From Acanthornis magna (taxonomy: Eukaryota > Chordata > Aves > Passeriformes > Acanthizidae), in NCBI GenBank assembly GCA_036785705.1, contig JAWUZG010000027.1, positions 3,143,501 to 3,207,500 on the forward strand: a stretch of DNA of 64,000 bases, given 5' to 3'. The first letter of the stretch is position 1; every line of letters begins with the position of its first letter. The notes under the pieces are model-generated. The model saw only the letters and a list, made by a program, of their open reading frames with translations, was not told the DNA's origin and did no database searches. Position numbers and translations under genes: made by a program. Positions 1-13,100 of the stretch are shown here, one piece after another.

Positions 1-3000
1 AAATGTGATCTTCCTGCTTTAACGATTCATCTGCTTTCTAGACCTTCAAGATTATATATCCACAATTTCCTCCAGTGCTTCCTTTCACTTGTGTCACACA
101 TTTATTATACATTAAATAGTTCTAAAAATTGTTTGTTTTGCCAAGATTATTGTTTAAGAAGTAACTAATAAGAGAACAGCAACAAAACTATTCAGGAGAT
201 AATGAAACTATTTATTTCAAATATCATACCCTATCACTTCCACACAACAGAGGCAGTTACTAATGGAGAAAAAATTACAGAGCTGAAATTAATTTTCAGC
301 AAACAGAAATAAAAGAGGTAATTCATCTCACCTAATGTCAAACAGCTCACTTAACATGTTTGAGTTGAGTGGAGCTCAATGGAATTTCCAGAGCCATGAC
401 TGATCTTTGAGGCCATGATTACACACTAAAAACGTGGTACTTTTCAATCAGACCACTTCCCTGATGCAGTTCACTGCAAAGCCTTACAAACAGTAGTGCT
501 GGCTCGATGGAGGGAGCAGAACTAAGCTGGGAAGAGTGACACCCATCCTGCATGGCCAACAAGGAACTGCACATGCAGCCTGAACCTCCTCTGCAGAATG
601 CAGTGACTGGGGGGGCAGGCTGGGCCTGCAAACCAGGCACTTGCACTGCCTCAAGTGAAGAAGCCAACGCCTCTTTGGTCTCCTGTGAGAGGTGAAAACT
701 GCTTTACACATCAGACAGCACCTCTATTAGATTAAGGGGTATTATCATCTTTTCGCAGGGCCATGGAACTGTCATGTAGGTTGCTATGTGCACATCCCAC
801 AGATACCTTCCAGCAGTAAAACTCCCACTGAAGTCCAGTAAATCGGAGCTGCAGGCATTTGTTCTGAGTTGACACAACGTGCTCCAATAAAGAAATACCT
901 AAAATAAAATTATAGTTCCAATGGTGGAAACTCAAGCTGAGAGTAGGATCTAGCTCAAAGAAAGACTTCAGCTGCTTGTAAAGAATGAAACAACATCCTA
1001 GCATTGAGTGGCATTCTAATGGAGAATTTTAAATTCAACAAGCTCCTCAAGATCCTGGTAACTAGGAACTCCCTTCAGAACACTTTATATTTACGCTGAC
1101 TCCATACTAGACCAGAAAATGGATTTCACCATATTTCATTCACAACATTAGACGAGTCAGCCTGTCGCAGTCAGCTCAGCTTCAGACGTAAAGAAAGACC
1201 GCAGCTCCTGGTTATCAGTGCAGTAAGATCTGAAGCCTGTGTTTAAATGAGCCCCTGCAATCCCTTTAACAACAGGAGCCAGATTTGGTTTCATCAGCAA
1301 CGGGACAGGAAGGTTTTGCAACCTTTGCCTCCAGGCTCCAAAGACAAGACTTACAGGTATATCACCTCAAGCTTACACCTATCTGCAATCATGCTTGCTT
1401 TCTTCCACATAAATGGATGTATCAAACATGGCATTACTCAAATTTGCATCAAGGGTCCTTCTGATAAAAGGAAAAACCCATATTATATAGAGTGGAGATT
1501 GAGTTGTTGTTTGAACTACCTTCAAGCTCAAATAGGTTCAAGTCTGCATACAGTATCAACATGACTTTGAGATTTTTTGGTTGCTTTGTTTGTGTTGGTT
1601 TTTTTTTTCCCCCTCCTCTGACTGTGAGTTTTCATATCCAAAAAGTAAATGCTTTGGAGGTTTCTGTAATTGGGAATAGGAAGACCTGACTTTTCCTTCT
1701 AATGAATGATGAACTGAAACTAAAGTCAGAAATAGCTATATGTCAAAGTAAAGCTTTCAAATCTCTTTTAAATCTGTGCCTGCTCAATTCTTTAAAGAGC
1801 AGTCTAGTCAGGACTTCAGTATAAGTCACTGGTAATATAAATTAACAAACTATATAATACTATACTTAGGGTTATTGGAAACCTAAAATGTTCTCCTTCA
1901 CTTTACTATTTTCTTCAGTAAGTGTTTTTGGAGGGGTCTTTGTTCCTTTGGTTTTTTGTTTGTTTGTGGGGTCTTGGGAGATTTTGGTTTTTTGTTGGTT
2001 TTTTTTGGTTGGCTGGTTGCTTTGCATATTTTGAGTTCCTAGGTTTTTCGTATTTTTTAAACTACATTATAATCTAGTCTGATCTTGAGATGATTCCAAA
2101 CCCAAGCAAGCACTGCCAAAGACTCAAGAGGAAAACTTTGTGTTAAGTCATTTGTCTTGCTTCAACTTTTATAGTCCAGATACATAGAAGGCATACAAAA
2201 TTTGCAATTTGTAATGGTCTCTGTTTCCATTTTTATAGTCAAACTTACTACAAGTTTAATCTGTAGAATCAAGATACTATTGTTAACATGGCCTTAAAAA
2301 AATCAGCCTGGAAAGCAGTATGAGGGAAAATTATTCAATTTATTACATTAGTAGTTAATGCACTTACAGCAAATATGTATGTTGGAGTTCATAATACCTA
2401 GTATTTTTGAGGCATGACCACTGAAGAAAGTATATTTTATTAACAAGAGATTCAAAAGGACAATAAGAATTTCTTTTCCGCAAGAAACGAAGCCATGGCG
2501 ATATCTCAATAATCACTATGTTATAGAGCAGACTGTGTTCTCTGCCATGTGCTCGCTTTCAGGTTCACTACAGTTGCACCAGTACTGCTTACAGCTCACC
2601 AGAGTTTCTCATGAAAATCCCATTCCACTGTTACATTTACACCTTTACATTTGCAACACAGTTCTCCTTTTTCTTTTCTTCTCCCTAATGAATCACCAGG
2701 TTTTGCTCCTTAGCCAATGATGCATTTCAATATCAGTATCTCTTCAAGACACTGTTATATTCCACTCAAGTTATTCCATGCTTGAGGAGGATTCAAAAGA
2801 TTACACATATTAATCATGACAGCCACAGCAGTTTGTGCTTCGAAGTCCCACAGATTTCAAAGCCTTTGTGACAACACCTGGTGGGCAATGAAGCTGACAG
2901 AACACACTGACACACATGCTGTGTGTATGCTGAACGCAGGCATGTGGAGACCACAACTGCTGAGAAATGGAGATCTGGTGCATCATTTAAGAGGCTGTTC

Positions 3001-3039
3001 CCTCTGCATGTACATCAAAAGCTGGGGTTTGATTTATGA

Positions 3040-3152
3040 CTGATATTTGAACCAAGCAGAGGTCACATTCAGACAAACACGACATACATGTATTTGCTAT
3101 TTGATCCAAGAGCCAAGGTCACGTTCACACAAATGTGTCATCTGAGTATTTG
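3040..3152. repeat. Imperfect 56-bp tandem duplication with paired AGGTCA
   Basis: Two diverged copies of about 56 bp lie side by side. Each has ATTTGA-CCAAG, then AGGTCAC-TTCA, then ACAAA, and ends with GTATTTGC. The AGGTCA hexamers are at 3,060-3,065 and 3,116-3,121. The copies differ at several bases, so the event is not recent. Confidence 0.7.
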
Positions 3153-3205
3153 CTTTATTTTTATTACCCCGTTGATGAACTTAAAGCTCTTTCACTTTTC
3201 TCATG

Positions 3206-3271
3206 TGTCCCAAAAACTCCTTACCCATTTATTTGGTGTGTCCCAAAAACTCCTTGCCCATTTACTTGGAA
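3206..3271. repeat. 33-bp tandem duplication
   Basis: The unit beginning TGTCCCAAAAACTCCTT occurs at 3,206 and again at 3,239 with three or so differences. It is a simple local duplication. Confidence 0.85.
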
Positions 3272-6200
3272 GTTGCCTGGTTTTTCTAAGTTTTGCAATA
3301 CTGTACAAATGCCTGACGAGCTAATTACATAAGCCAGGATTTTCAATTGATTAAAAGTTAGGGACACCTTAATTTCAGAGATCAGTCCTCAGACTGAGGC
3401 GAAATTTGGTTGCATAGTATGGCCAGAATTAAGACAATTAAGAAAAAGGGACAAACCAAAAATCCCACAAACACTGTGTCTTATGAACTGCATGCACAGA
3501 TTAGATGTCCTAAGCCATTGTCAGGTTTTCTTCTCTAAAATTAATACATAAAAGTAAGTTTGAGTGGTGATGTCAAAGCTGATTACAACAGGTACAGCAT
3601 TTACAAACAGCCCACGCATTTGCCCCAACATGCTGCTCACTGGGAACCAGATCCTTAAGACTAAATTGGAATGTTGCAATTGTTTCCTTATACATGTGAT
3701 TACTGCATCTCAGATTATGAAAAGTGCCTGCTCAACAATTTTCTAACTATACCCTGATATTCTACAGAGACCTCATTTGCTGAAGGATCCAGATATCTGA
3801 GGGTAACAGGCAAATAGAAATTGCTTTTTAGAGGGGTGACTAAATGATTATCTCCAATATAATCAATTTCTGAACTAAATAAAATGTAAGCCCCTTGCTA
3901 AGTCTCCTGCAGAATACATTTTCACTACATATGGTAAAAATAAACTTCATAAGGTAACAAATTAAAGACATCTGGGCAACTGAAATTGTCAATTAAAATT
4001 ATAATCTAATACACACAGAGGCAGTGCCAGGCAAAATTTTTGGCATATTGACTGTGCTGTTACATAAACCTCTCACTAAAAGATTTACTTGCTCACATGC
4101 TTGATAAAAAAAGACAAAACCAAATAAACCCACAAAGCCACAACATACGTGACTATTCTATCAAGAAAAACATTGTAACTTTTACAAGCATAACTGTCTA
4201 GTAACTCTTCCTAACAAATGTGAAAATTCAGACATACTGTATTTATGAAAAGGAAAAGCCAATTCCAACTAACTTGAAGTCAAACAAACACTTGGATGCA
4301 CTTTCTGAAACAGACAGAATTTCAACAACCTTTAGGGTTCATGTGTAAGTACAGATAACTTAAAATGTGTTCTTACAAAACAGGATATAAGAATCCCTTT
4401 TGTTTTATATCTGCAGACCTTTATATGTGATAGCAATTGGTATATATTACTGATAATCCCTTCCTGGCAGGACTGGCAGCAACACACTCTTTAGAAATTA
4501 GAATCCTTGCTATGTTATAAATAAAAATACTTGTCTTTAGTTTAAATCTATCATAAAAGAAGGTTAAGAAATAATTACCTAACCTTTTGTTTTCTGAGCA
4601 TATTTAACGTGCCTGTACTATTTTCACTTTGCTTATTCTTCAAGAGAAGAACGAAGCATTGTTCCTGTGACATAAATACATTATTAAGAAAAAGATAAAT
4701 GGCTGTCCTTGAAATAGTGGTTAAATATTCACTTTGGCTGAGGATTTCTGACCTGTGAGCAAAAATACTAATTCTTGCAGATGCCTTAATGGCCACATTC
4801 TTCCTGAATAAAGAGCTATTGTTTTGGAACAATGCTTTCAATCTAAAAGGAGAGGAAAAAAAGAAAAATATAAAATTAAAATTACTAAATGCAAAAATTT
4901 GAAAGGTGTGTGTTGTTTAGCATATTGATTTAAGATTTAGGACATTGATTTTAAGATTGTGAAAAGTTTCATTTGATCTCACCTGCCATTTATTGATAAC
5001 TTAGGCCTTGCAATCCCCCGTTTTTAGTCCACTTAGACAGATAAAACTTCTCTACCCGACAAATTCCCACATTTTGCCACCCTGATCTCATTACCCAGGT
5101 CCTGCTCAGAAAAATTGAAATAAAAAAGCCCACAACTCTGCATCTGTACCTTTTCCTATAACAGCTCTCCTATGTAAGACCAGCATCCCTTTAAAAGCGA
5201 CATGAAGTCTCTTAGTTTTCTCTTTTCATTTATAGCTTAAACTTGTCACTCCGGCTCCTTATTGTTTTTGCTCAGGACAAAAGTCCAGTTGCTTTAGTAT
5301 CTGACACTGCAACTTTTGCTTCAAAGATCAGTAGCAACAAAAATATCTTTCTGCCTCAAAAATAACTCCTTTCAGTGTCCAGCATGCTCCCAATCCCAAA
5401 TCTCAGATTACAGCCCTTTTTAATACTTTTTCAGCTGCCTTACCCCTCTCCTTCATCAGCCAGATCAACCCATCCCCAAATCACCTCCTTCACCCCCTCG
5501 GTCTTCCAGTCTCCTATCTCAGCTCCTGCAGCATCTGCACAGCTGCACCCGCCTCACCATCTGCAAGCCCTTGCATGATTCATCACCAAACATAACAGAC
5601 CATGATTATTCACTATTTGAAAAGCTACAGTGGAATTTACATCTGTTTCTGGAAGAGATTCAAGAAGCCTGAATTTGCCTTCTTAGCAGAGAACACCACC
5701 ACTGTGTATTTTCAGTGGTTTTATTTCAGTGATAAACTTTATTCCCTTGTCCTGACATAATAACATGACTTATTTGATAAATTACATTCACCTTAACAGA
5801 GGGATTTATATCCTTTAAAAAATAATGACTCTCAGATAGGATATTACAGATTTAGGCCCCTTCTGCTTGCAAGTGTCTTTTTGAAAATTGAGTAATTCCA
5901 ATGGGCTGGCTTTCCTACCCTTCTACCAGCACAAAAAAATTCTAATGTCTTCTGTAATAGCACCTGAAGTTGTGTAGTTTACTTATTCTATATTGTGCTA
6001 CAATTTCACTCATTCTTTCAAAGTATTTCACAGGCTCCTGTTGCTTAGCCATTATGTTTAAGTAAATAAACAAATGAAACCTGCTAAAAATAAACTAACT
6101 TCAATTTAATGTCATGCCACAACTCAGAGTAGCCAGAGTGGAATGTGAAACAGAATTCTTTCACTTTTTCTTGCTGGGTTTTTTGGTTGGTTTTGTTTCA

Positions 6201-6949
6201 TTTTGGTTTTTTTGTTAAGAAAAAGACCTTCAGTCTTTTTCTGACAATAAATTCAGACATCCCTACCTTTAAAAGTTTTCCTTTGTGATAAATGAATCAC
6301 ACAAAAACAAAGTTTACACTGAATTAGCATTTCTGACAAGCGCCTTGGCAACAGGCATGAATGCAATTAATCTACATTTTTTGGCAAATGGACATCAAGT
6401 ACTTGCACTTACAAGCTCCTGACCTGTCAGATAGAGGATATACTTGAAACACATGACTTCACAGCTCTAAATCAGGTCACTCACTACAGTATACAGATCA
6501 CAAGCCTCACACTCCTGTGTGATCAAAAAGTGGCAAACTATAATCAAATATTTCCCTGCCATGTTTTCCCTGCTCCTCCTCTATGACATGAAGGGTATCT
6601 GGTGACCAGTTTAACAACAATACTATCACTGCTGTCCATCTGCCACCCCACTCCTTTTAACCAAGGAAGCATTTGAATTGCAGAAAGGTGGAGGAAGAAT
6701 ATGAGTCTAAGGATAAGAAAACCTCTTTAAAAAACCCTGTACATACTTTCAGATTCCAGTTTTACTTCACTTTGTAAGTCATTTCAGCTGGCTTGAATCA
6801 GACTTTGAAAGAGCAGTTATGAGGACACAGCACACAGTCTGTCTCCAGAGCACAACTGAGTTATTGGTTGCAAAATAAAGTTACCTTAAGGGTACTTAGA
6901 CAAGTCAGCTTCAGCAATGTAATAGCTCACATCGAAAGGATATCCCTTC

Positions 6950-7380
6950 AGTAGCTCCCTGACACTGCCAGTCCCGCACCTTCCCTCTCCCTGTGCCTTT
7001 CCAGCCACGCTGCTCCATGGTGCCTGCGCTGGCTCCCCCTGCCCGACCCCGCTGGCCACCTCTGCCACCACGAACGAGCCGGGGCCGGAGCAGGAGCCCT
7101 CCGTGACACCGTCCTGGCCCACAGCAGCCTGGCAGGCTCCCAGCAGAGTGCCCAGCCCAGGGCACAGCGCACCGCACTCGAGGAGCAGCACGGCTGCGTC
7201 CCTGCAATCCCGACACTCACATCCAGCTCGTGACAACAGTCCCCGGCGTGTTTTATTCCCAGGGCCGACACAGCCCCAGTGAAACAATTCTGCTCACAAA
7301 ATCGGTAGAAGGGCAACACAGCAAAACCATCAACAGCTGAGAGCTGAACAGACCCACGGAGGGGCTGCAAAAAGGGCGGA
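6950..7380 (-). promoter_or_regulatory. Small GC-rich island, possible alternative promoter or exon
   Basis: Base composition rises sharply to GC-rich, with a modest number of CpGs, inside the presumed PPARA intron. Three overlapping minus-strand ORFs of 101-140 codons exist only because of the composition; they match no family I recognise. Donor-like sites on the minus strand are GGAT|GTGAGTG (GT at 7,219-7,220) and CTTAAG|GTAACT near 6,890. PPARA genes use alternative 5' exons in other species, so an internal first exon is conceivable. It could equally be an unrecognised GC-rich relic. Confidence 0.25.
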
Positions 7381-8618
7381 CAGAAAGGTATGGATGGGAG
7401 AAGGAAAGCAGGAGCCTAGCTCAGATCCAGCCATGCTGCATAGCCACACTTCTCGCTGTTGCCTGCATTTGCAGGGCTATCAGGAACCACTGACAGAGGA
7501 CATCCTATTCTTTTTTGCTTTTATGTGTTCATTCATACACACACACCCCCTGTGCCATGTAAAAGAGAAAGAAAATGAATGATAGTCTCAAACCAAACAA
7601 TTCTATATTCTTTAGAGGATAACCACTATTACATTTCTATGGAATTTATTACAGGATTTATAATCTTGAGAAATTGCAACTCCTTGTAAATTCGGTTAGA
7701 ATGACAGCAACTGCTGAGAATCAAGTGCCCAAAACATACATTGAAGCTAAATATTTGACAGCTGTTTGAAAATATTGGCCAGTTTATGTACAGTTACATC
7801 TGTGTGGCAGCAGAGAACCACAGGTACAGCTGCTTTGTTCAAAGGCAGTACTCTGTGCTGCTTGTCTCTTACATAGGCACCAAAGCTGCTACCTGATTTG
7901 ATCAGACTGGCCTGCTTAACTGCACACAGCATGTCCTTTATCCTGAGGTGGGTAAGAATAAACACAAGTCACATATTTTATTTATATATACATATATAGC
8001 CATTTTGTAATCTTCCACTGCAAACTGCCAACAAGCCAACAATACTCACTATGACTTGTGGGCTGCAATTAATTTTATTTTAACATCAGAGTGTATGAAT
8101 TAATTGACAGCTGTACTGGAGGATTCCTCAGCCCTGTTGGGCAGAATGCCACCAGGCACTGCCTGCTAGTAAACAGTCTCCAAAGCAGTCTCCTGACACA
8201 ACACCCACCTTCTCCCTCATCCTCCCCCTCAGATCCACATGGTTCCATAGTATATTCTTCAGTCTTACTGAAGATGTTTTCCATACATGTTGAATAAAGA
8301 TGCCAGAGAGTTTTGTTTTGTTTGTACCATTCTCCCTGAAGCAGTAGCACTGGTTAGGAAACCAGCAGGTTAGGAAATGTCATCAGTAATTCTTCACTTT
8401 CAAAAAGATTTTGCAAACAGACAAAAGTTCTTCTTACCTTCTGAACTTTAATGTTCAGTGGTTTGTTCTGTGATTTATATCAATCATTTCCAGTAAATAA
8501 TTTTAAAAACAAAACAGGCATGTAGTCCTTATTTGTGTAACAAAACAAAACAAGAATGGCAATACAAACCTATATGCAGATAATATAAACTTACTCAGCA
8601 TAACAGTGCTGGATGTAT

Positions 8619-8663
8619 GGACATATACAACAGAACAGTGAGACTGTTCTGTTGTATATGTCC
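8619..8663. repeat. Perfect 21-bp inverted repeat with 3-nt loop
   Basis: The arms at 8,619-8,639 and 8,643-8,663 are exact reverse complements, beginning GGACATATACAAC, and are separated only by GAG. Pairing stops sharply at both ends. The stem is too short and the loop too tight for a canonical microRNA precursor. Confidence 0.95.
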
Positions 8664-9001
8664 TCCACACCTCAATCACAGGTTGTAGAATCTATTTTGT
8701 TGTTGTTGTTGTTAAATGTAAATAACATTAAGTTATTGTGGTATTATTTTTCCATGTATAATACATCAAACTCTAAAAAACATCTCTAAACAACAAGTTC
8801 TCTCAGCTCCAGGATACTATACAGTCACAAATGAGTAAGGATTTACTGAACTAGCACATCAAACAGCAGCTCTGGTTTCCTTCTACGTACTTCTCAACAA
8901 AATTAAAAGAAACTAGTGAGATATGAAAATATGAAATACAAAAATATTGGAGCAACTGGCGTTCACTTCCATTTCAGCTGCCTGGAAACAAATGCCAAAG
9001 A

Positions 9002-9036
9002 ACTGTACAACTTCAGTACAACTGTACAACTTCAGC
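9002..9036. repeat. 19-bp tandem duplication
   Basis: ACTGTACAACTTCAG starts at 9,002 and again at 9,021 with TACA between the copies, so the unit is 19 bp and the second copy is partial. Confidence 0.85.
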
Positions 9037-12000
9037 TCACTGCTCTGAGCTCCTCAAGGCAGACACAATTTGAACAAGTTTCTTTTACTATTTGGAAAGA
9101 TTTAATGAATAATTTCTCAGTTTATACATCTTTTGAAAACCATGACAGTGTATCAGCACTTCTAGAAAGGGATAGGTAATTTGCCAAATGCTTGCCAATC
9201 TCTCAAACTCTTAGTGTTTCCACAGGCATGAGACAACTTGAACTTAAAACAGTAAATTTAGATGAATAGAGCACCACAGAACAAACTATGCCTCTTTGGT
9301 AGTCTACATCTTTCCAAAGTAAAAAAAAAAAAATTAACACCATACACATTTTAAGACACAGCAAAGATCCACACAAACCATTCACTTAACAATTCAAGCC
9401 TCAGTCAGGATTAGAGTGCCAAGGAGCTGTGGTTTATAGTTTGGATTAACCTGTGCATGAGGAGTCCTTCACTGGATACAGAAATTACACTTCTTAGATA
9501 TTTAAAGACACATGCAATGCACTTATAAATAAATATTATTTCATAAGCAGAAACTATGAGTACTGGTATGAGGATGTGGAGTCAGATTTGGCAACATCTC
9601 AATGCCACATGCAATCTGATCAGACAATCTGCTCATATCAATTGAATATTTTTAAAACATGTCAAATATCACACTCCTTGAGAGATTTTAGTTTTATTTT
9701 GAGGACAGTGATGATTTAGAGCCTAACCTTACCAGACAAGTACTTTTAAATTCAGTGAAAAATTCAGCCTTCTACTTCATAAAAAGTAATTCAATATTTA
9801 ATTTTACAGACCCGGTCCTGTGAAATGCTGAACACTCTATTTCTAAAATATTAAGAAGTCAGAATTCTACTGACTAGCACCTAAGACAGCAGTACACATC
9901 AGAACATAAGGAAGTTTTACTTACGGTGTTCTCCTGATTGTGCTACTACTTTCTGTTTATCAATTATTTATCTGCTCAGATTTCTTCCCTTGTCATTTGA
10001 CTATATATTAATCACTCTTTAAAGAGATTCTACCTCAAATGTTTGTTTTTCTCTAGCTGTTCAAGAGCAATGCCAAGATAGCTTCCAGTCCATGTATGTA
10101 CTCACCCCTTCATGCAGCACCTAGCGAGGCTGAAACAGAAGTTATTTTCCAGAACATCTTCCCCTTCCATTGCATGTGCAGATTGGTGATAGCAAGTAGC
10201 TCTTCATCAATAAAAAGCTGCTGACATTCTTAAAAATACAAAAATAAAGAGACAACAAAATTTCCCAGGGCTCACTACACTGATTTTATATAGACATGAT
10301 AATACATAACATAAGACTTTAAAAAAATATTTCTTTCTGTTTCTTAAGAAAAAAAAATCTTTCATTTCTCTTGGGCTAAATTTTTTTTAAAAAATGACTG
10401 AGGCTTTTAATATGTCCCTAGTTTTATAGCAGGACCACACTGACATCTAGCTAACTAGGGAATATAACTGGTATATCCCAATATAATTCTGATCTTTTTT
10501 TCTTCATACTAAAAGAACTCAAAACCACTCAACTAAGAACACTATAGTGAGAGCCCTGTGCTATTTTAATTATCTGTTAGAGAGTAAAATACTTTTACTC
10601 CTAAAGAGCATTCTCACAAATGTCAAAGTCTTTCTGTGGACACATTTAGAGTAGTTATGGTTTCCAAGGTGCACACACAGTCTCATGGGATGTCTTTGCA
10701 ACTGACCATTATTTTGAGGATTTACAAAGGTATCCCAAAGGTACAGATTTTGTTTTTATATACTTTATAAAGCCCATTTAAAAATAGCACACATAGCTAA
10801 AAAACCCAAACAAACTAAAAATTCAGAGAGATTTTGAAAAAGTAGATTAAAAAAAAAAGTTTAAATTTCAAAATGCTGTAAGAAAATATGCATGTACATA
10901 TAATAAATATGAACTCAACTTCATTTATTTTCCAAGACAATTATGGTGTTCTCTTTTTTTCCCCCTTGCAAAAATATGACATGTGCAATAGAAGCAGAAC
11001 TCAGAACCTAAATCTCATCAGGAAAGTTATAGAAAAGTAAAGACAAAAATAGAGCTGTTTGCAGTTTTGAAGTACAAGCTATTTCTGAACAAATACTATG
11101 AAAAGTAACATTTCCTTGCCCACTGTAGTACAACAGTGAGCATTATAATCCTTCTTCTAGAACAAGATGAGTATCTTAGGCCATATATCCTACTCTCCTG
11201 TAGGACATTATTGTCTCTAATATTCTTATAACACTCCACACATGAAATATTAAAAGCATAACAACACAAAATCACAGCTGAAGTGTAACCCTCTCTCCAT
11301 GGTTTAAAATTCATGATACCCTTTATGAAGACTACGGTATTAACAAAAAATGAAGACACTAAAGAACTTCTGAAAAACAAGTGGCAAACGCACAAGGTGT
11401 TTCCAGTATGTAGCCAAAACTCCCTATGCACCTGACTGTAGAGGATGACAGTCAATGTAAGGCACCAACAGACTGATAAGAATGTTTTTTTGGACCATGC
11501 TAAGAGTTCCTTCCAAACATGGGAACGGACAGCGAGCATGCTGTGGAGTTCCACAAACCTCTGATAACGTCTGCACACTCTCATCCTTCCAGTACACTGC
11601 ACTGCGTTACTTAAAATCCCCAAAGTTGCCACTCAAAGTCACTATGGGCCCATGGCTGCTCGGTAGCTAGTGCCAGCTAAAGAAGGTTATGATACTGGTT
11701 TAGGTTTGAGCCAGACGTGTGACCACATCACATGAACCACAACTGCCTCAGGTCCAGCATGAGACCAGGTAACCAGCCTCAATGCTAATCCAGTAATTCA
11801 GGAGTTACAAACGAAAAACTTTTTACAGCTGATCTGTTTTGCTGCCTACAAAGCAAATTTCCAAAAGTGATCAGTGCCAGATGCCAATGAGAAAGTCTGT
11901 GCATATTCTGTAATACAGGGAGTTTGACCACAATTTTCCTTCACAACAAAACTTACGCAACGCCTTTATTAGTGTGGTACTACTAAGACACCCAATACCA

Positions 12001-12534
12001 AAAGTGCCAAACATTATCATTCCAGATAATCCTGCATGACAAATCCTACTACTACTTCCATCAGAGAGCTTAGGAACAGCTACCCTTGTCACTGAGTGAG
12101 ACTGGGCCAGTCTTAATTATGAGTACAAGGCAACACCTTTTCACACTCCTTTCCATTGTTACTTCTGGAATGCTTTTTGAAAAGCAAGTATCCAGCCCCA
12201 CAGGGACAACCAACAACTCAGCAAACTACGAAAGCAAACCCCTGGAGGCGTTCCCACTCCTCGCTCCCAGGACAGAGGACCCTTCTCTGACCAGCCGACC
12301 GGGAACAGCACAACCCACCTGACTGCGCCAAGCCAACACCGGGAACCTCCGAGCACGTACTTTCTGCCTAGTGCCCGAGTTCACTCCAGGTTAAGGGCGA
12401 TCCAGATGCTCCATTTAGGAGATGGGAGAGTTGCCAACCAGCCCCTTGTGTGACAGGGCATGACCCCCTCCACCGTCCCCACCTCCAGCGCCCTGAAAGC
12501 CCTCTCGCCAGGGGCTTCCCGGGTGGCTCTTTAC

Positions 12535-13020
12535 CTGCGCCCGCCCTGGCCGGGCCGGCTGTGCCCGTCCCGCAGCCCTCGGCCCCGTTCCCGCAGCCGG
12601 CGGCCGGCGCCGCGCCGAGCGAGCAGCGGGAGCCGCTACAGCATCTCCCCGGGCCGGCTACCTCCTCTTGCTGTCCGCCGCCGCTCCGACGAGGGCTTCA
12701 CACCGCGGGGCCAGAGAGATAAGTAATAGCGAATAGCAAGGGAGGGGAGGAGAAGAAAGGACAGGTCATTAGCAAAGCCGCCGCCGCGTTAGCGAGGCGG
12801 GGGCGTCACCCAGCCCCGGGCGGGCGCTCCCGCCTCCTGCCGGCGCCCCGGCCGGGACACGGGCACCGCGCGGGCGGGGGGCGCCCCTGAGGCAGTACCG
12901 TGCATCGCTGCCGCGGGCTGCGCAGGGCCGGGCTGGGCCGAGCCGCGTCCCCGGCTGCCGGCGGGGAAGGAGCGGGAGCGGGAGGGAACGGGAACGGGAG
13001 CGGGGCGGGAGCGGCCGGTG
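12535..13020 (-). other. Candidate non-coding first exon downstream of the CpG promoter
   Basis: On the minus strand the GC-rich sequence after the ETS/CCAAT block ends in a good splice donor, GCGCAG|GTAAAGAG, with the exon's last base at 12,535. Downstream of it the sequence quickly becomes AT-rich and intron-like. The start is set only roughly, by where initiation is expected relative to the CCAAT and ETS sites. Short ORFs here are arginine- and proline-rich and typical of GC-rich DNA, so I treat the exon as 5' UTR. That fits PPARA, whose first exons are non-coding in other vertebrates. Weaker donors at about 12,660 and 12,895 could give shorter variants. Confidence 0.4.
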
Positions 13021-13100
13021 ACAGGTCCCGGAAGTGAGGTCGGCACACACCTCCCGCCGCGGCCGCGCGCCATTGGCGGGGCGGGGGCGGCCCCGCTCCC

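Larger units (their letters stand above)
1..6940 (-). other. AT-rich non-coding DNA, presumed PPARA intron 1
   Basis: No conserved coding exon, RNA gene or interspersed repeat was recognised. The strand and intron assignment rests on the let-7/PPARA synteny argument. Visible small features are an imperfect 56-bp duplication at about 3,040-3,152, a 33-bp tandem duplication at 3,206-3,271, and T-rich tracts at about 1,590 and 1,930-2,010. Donor-like motifs on the minus strand (for example AATGGCAG|GTGAG near 4,980) have no partner acceptor I can defend. Confidence 0.45.
7390..12430 (-). other. AT-rich non-coding DNA, presumed PPARA intron 1
   Basis: No gene or dispersed repeat was recognised. 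Contents are a 45-bp near-perfect palindrome at 8,619-8,663, a 19-bp tandem duplication at 9,002-9,036, and A- or T-runs near 9,320 and 10,320-10,390. A 178-codon minus-strand ORF at 11,096-11,632 has no recognisable domain and is treated as chance. Confidence 0.45.

Noticed and set aside
8619..8663. Hairpin as a new microRNA precursor
   Set aside because: A 21-bp stem with a 3-nt loop is well below the roughly 35-bp stem and open loop needed for Drosha/Dicer processing.
11096..11632. 178-codon minus-strand ORF, the longest outside repeats
   Set aside because: No recognisable domain, irregular cysteine- and aromatic-rich composition, low-GC surroundings and no splice or poly(A) context. Most likely chance, though a database search would settle it.
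1..12430. PPARA coding exons
   Set aside because: I looked among the minus-strand translations for the receptor N-terminus, zinc-finger and ligand-binding regions and saw none. They should lie outside the window.
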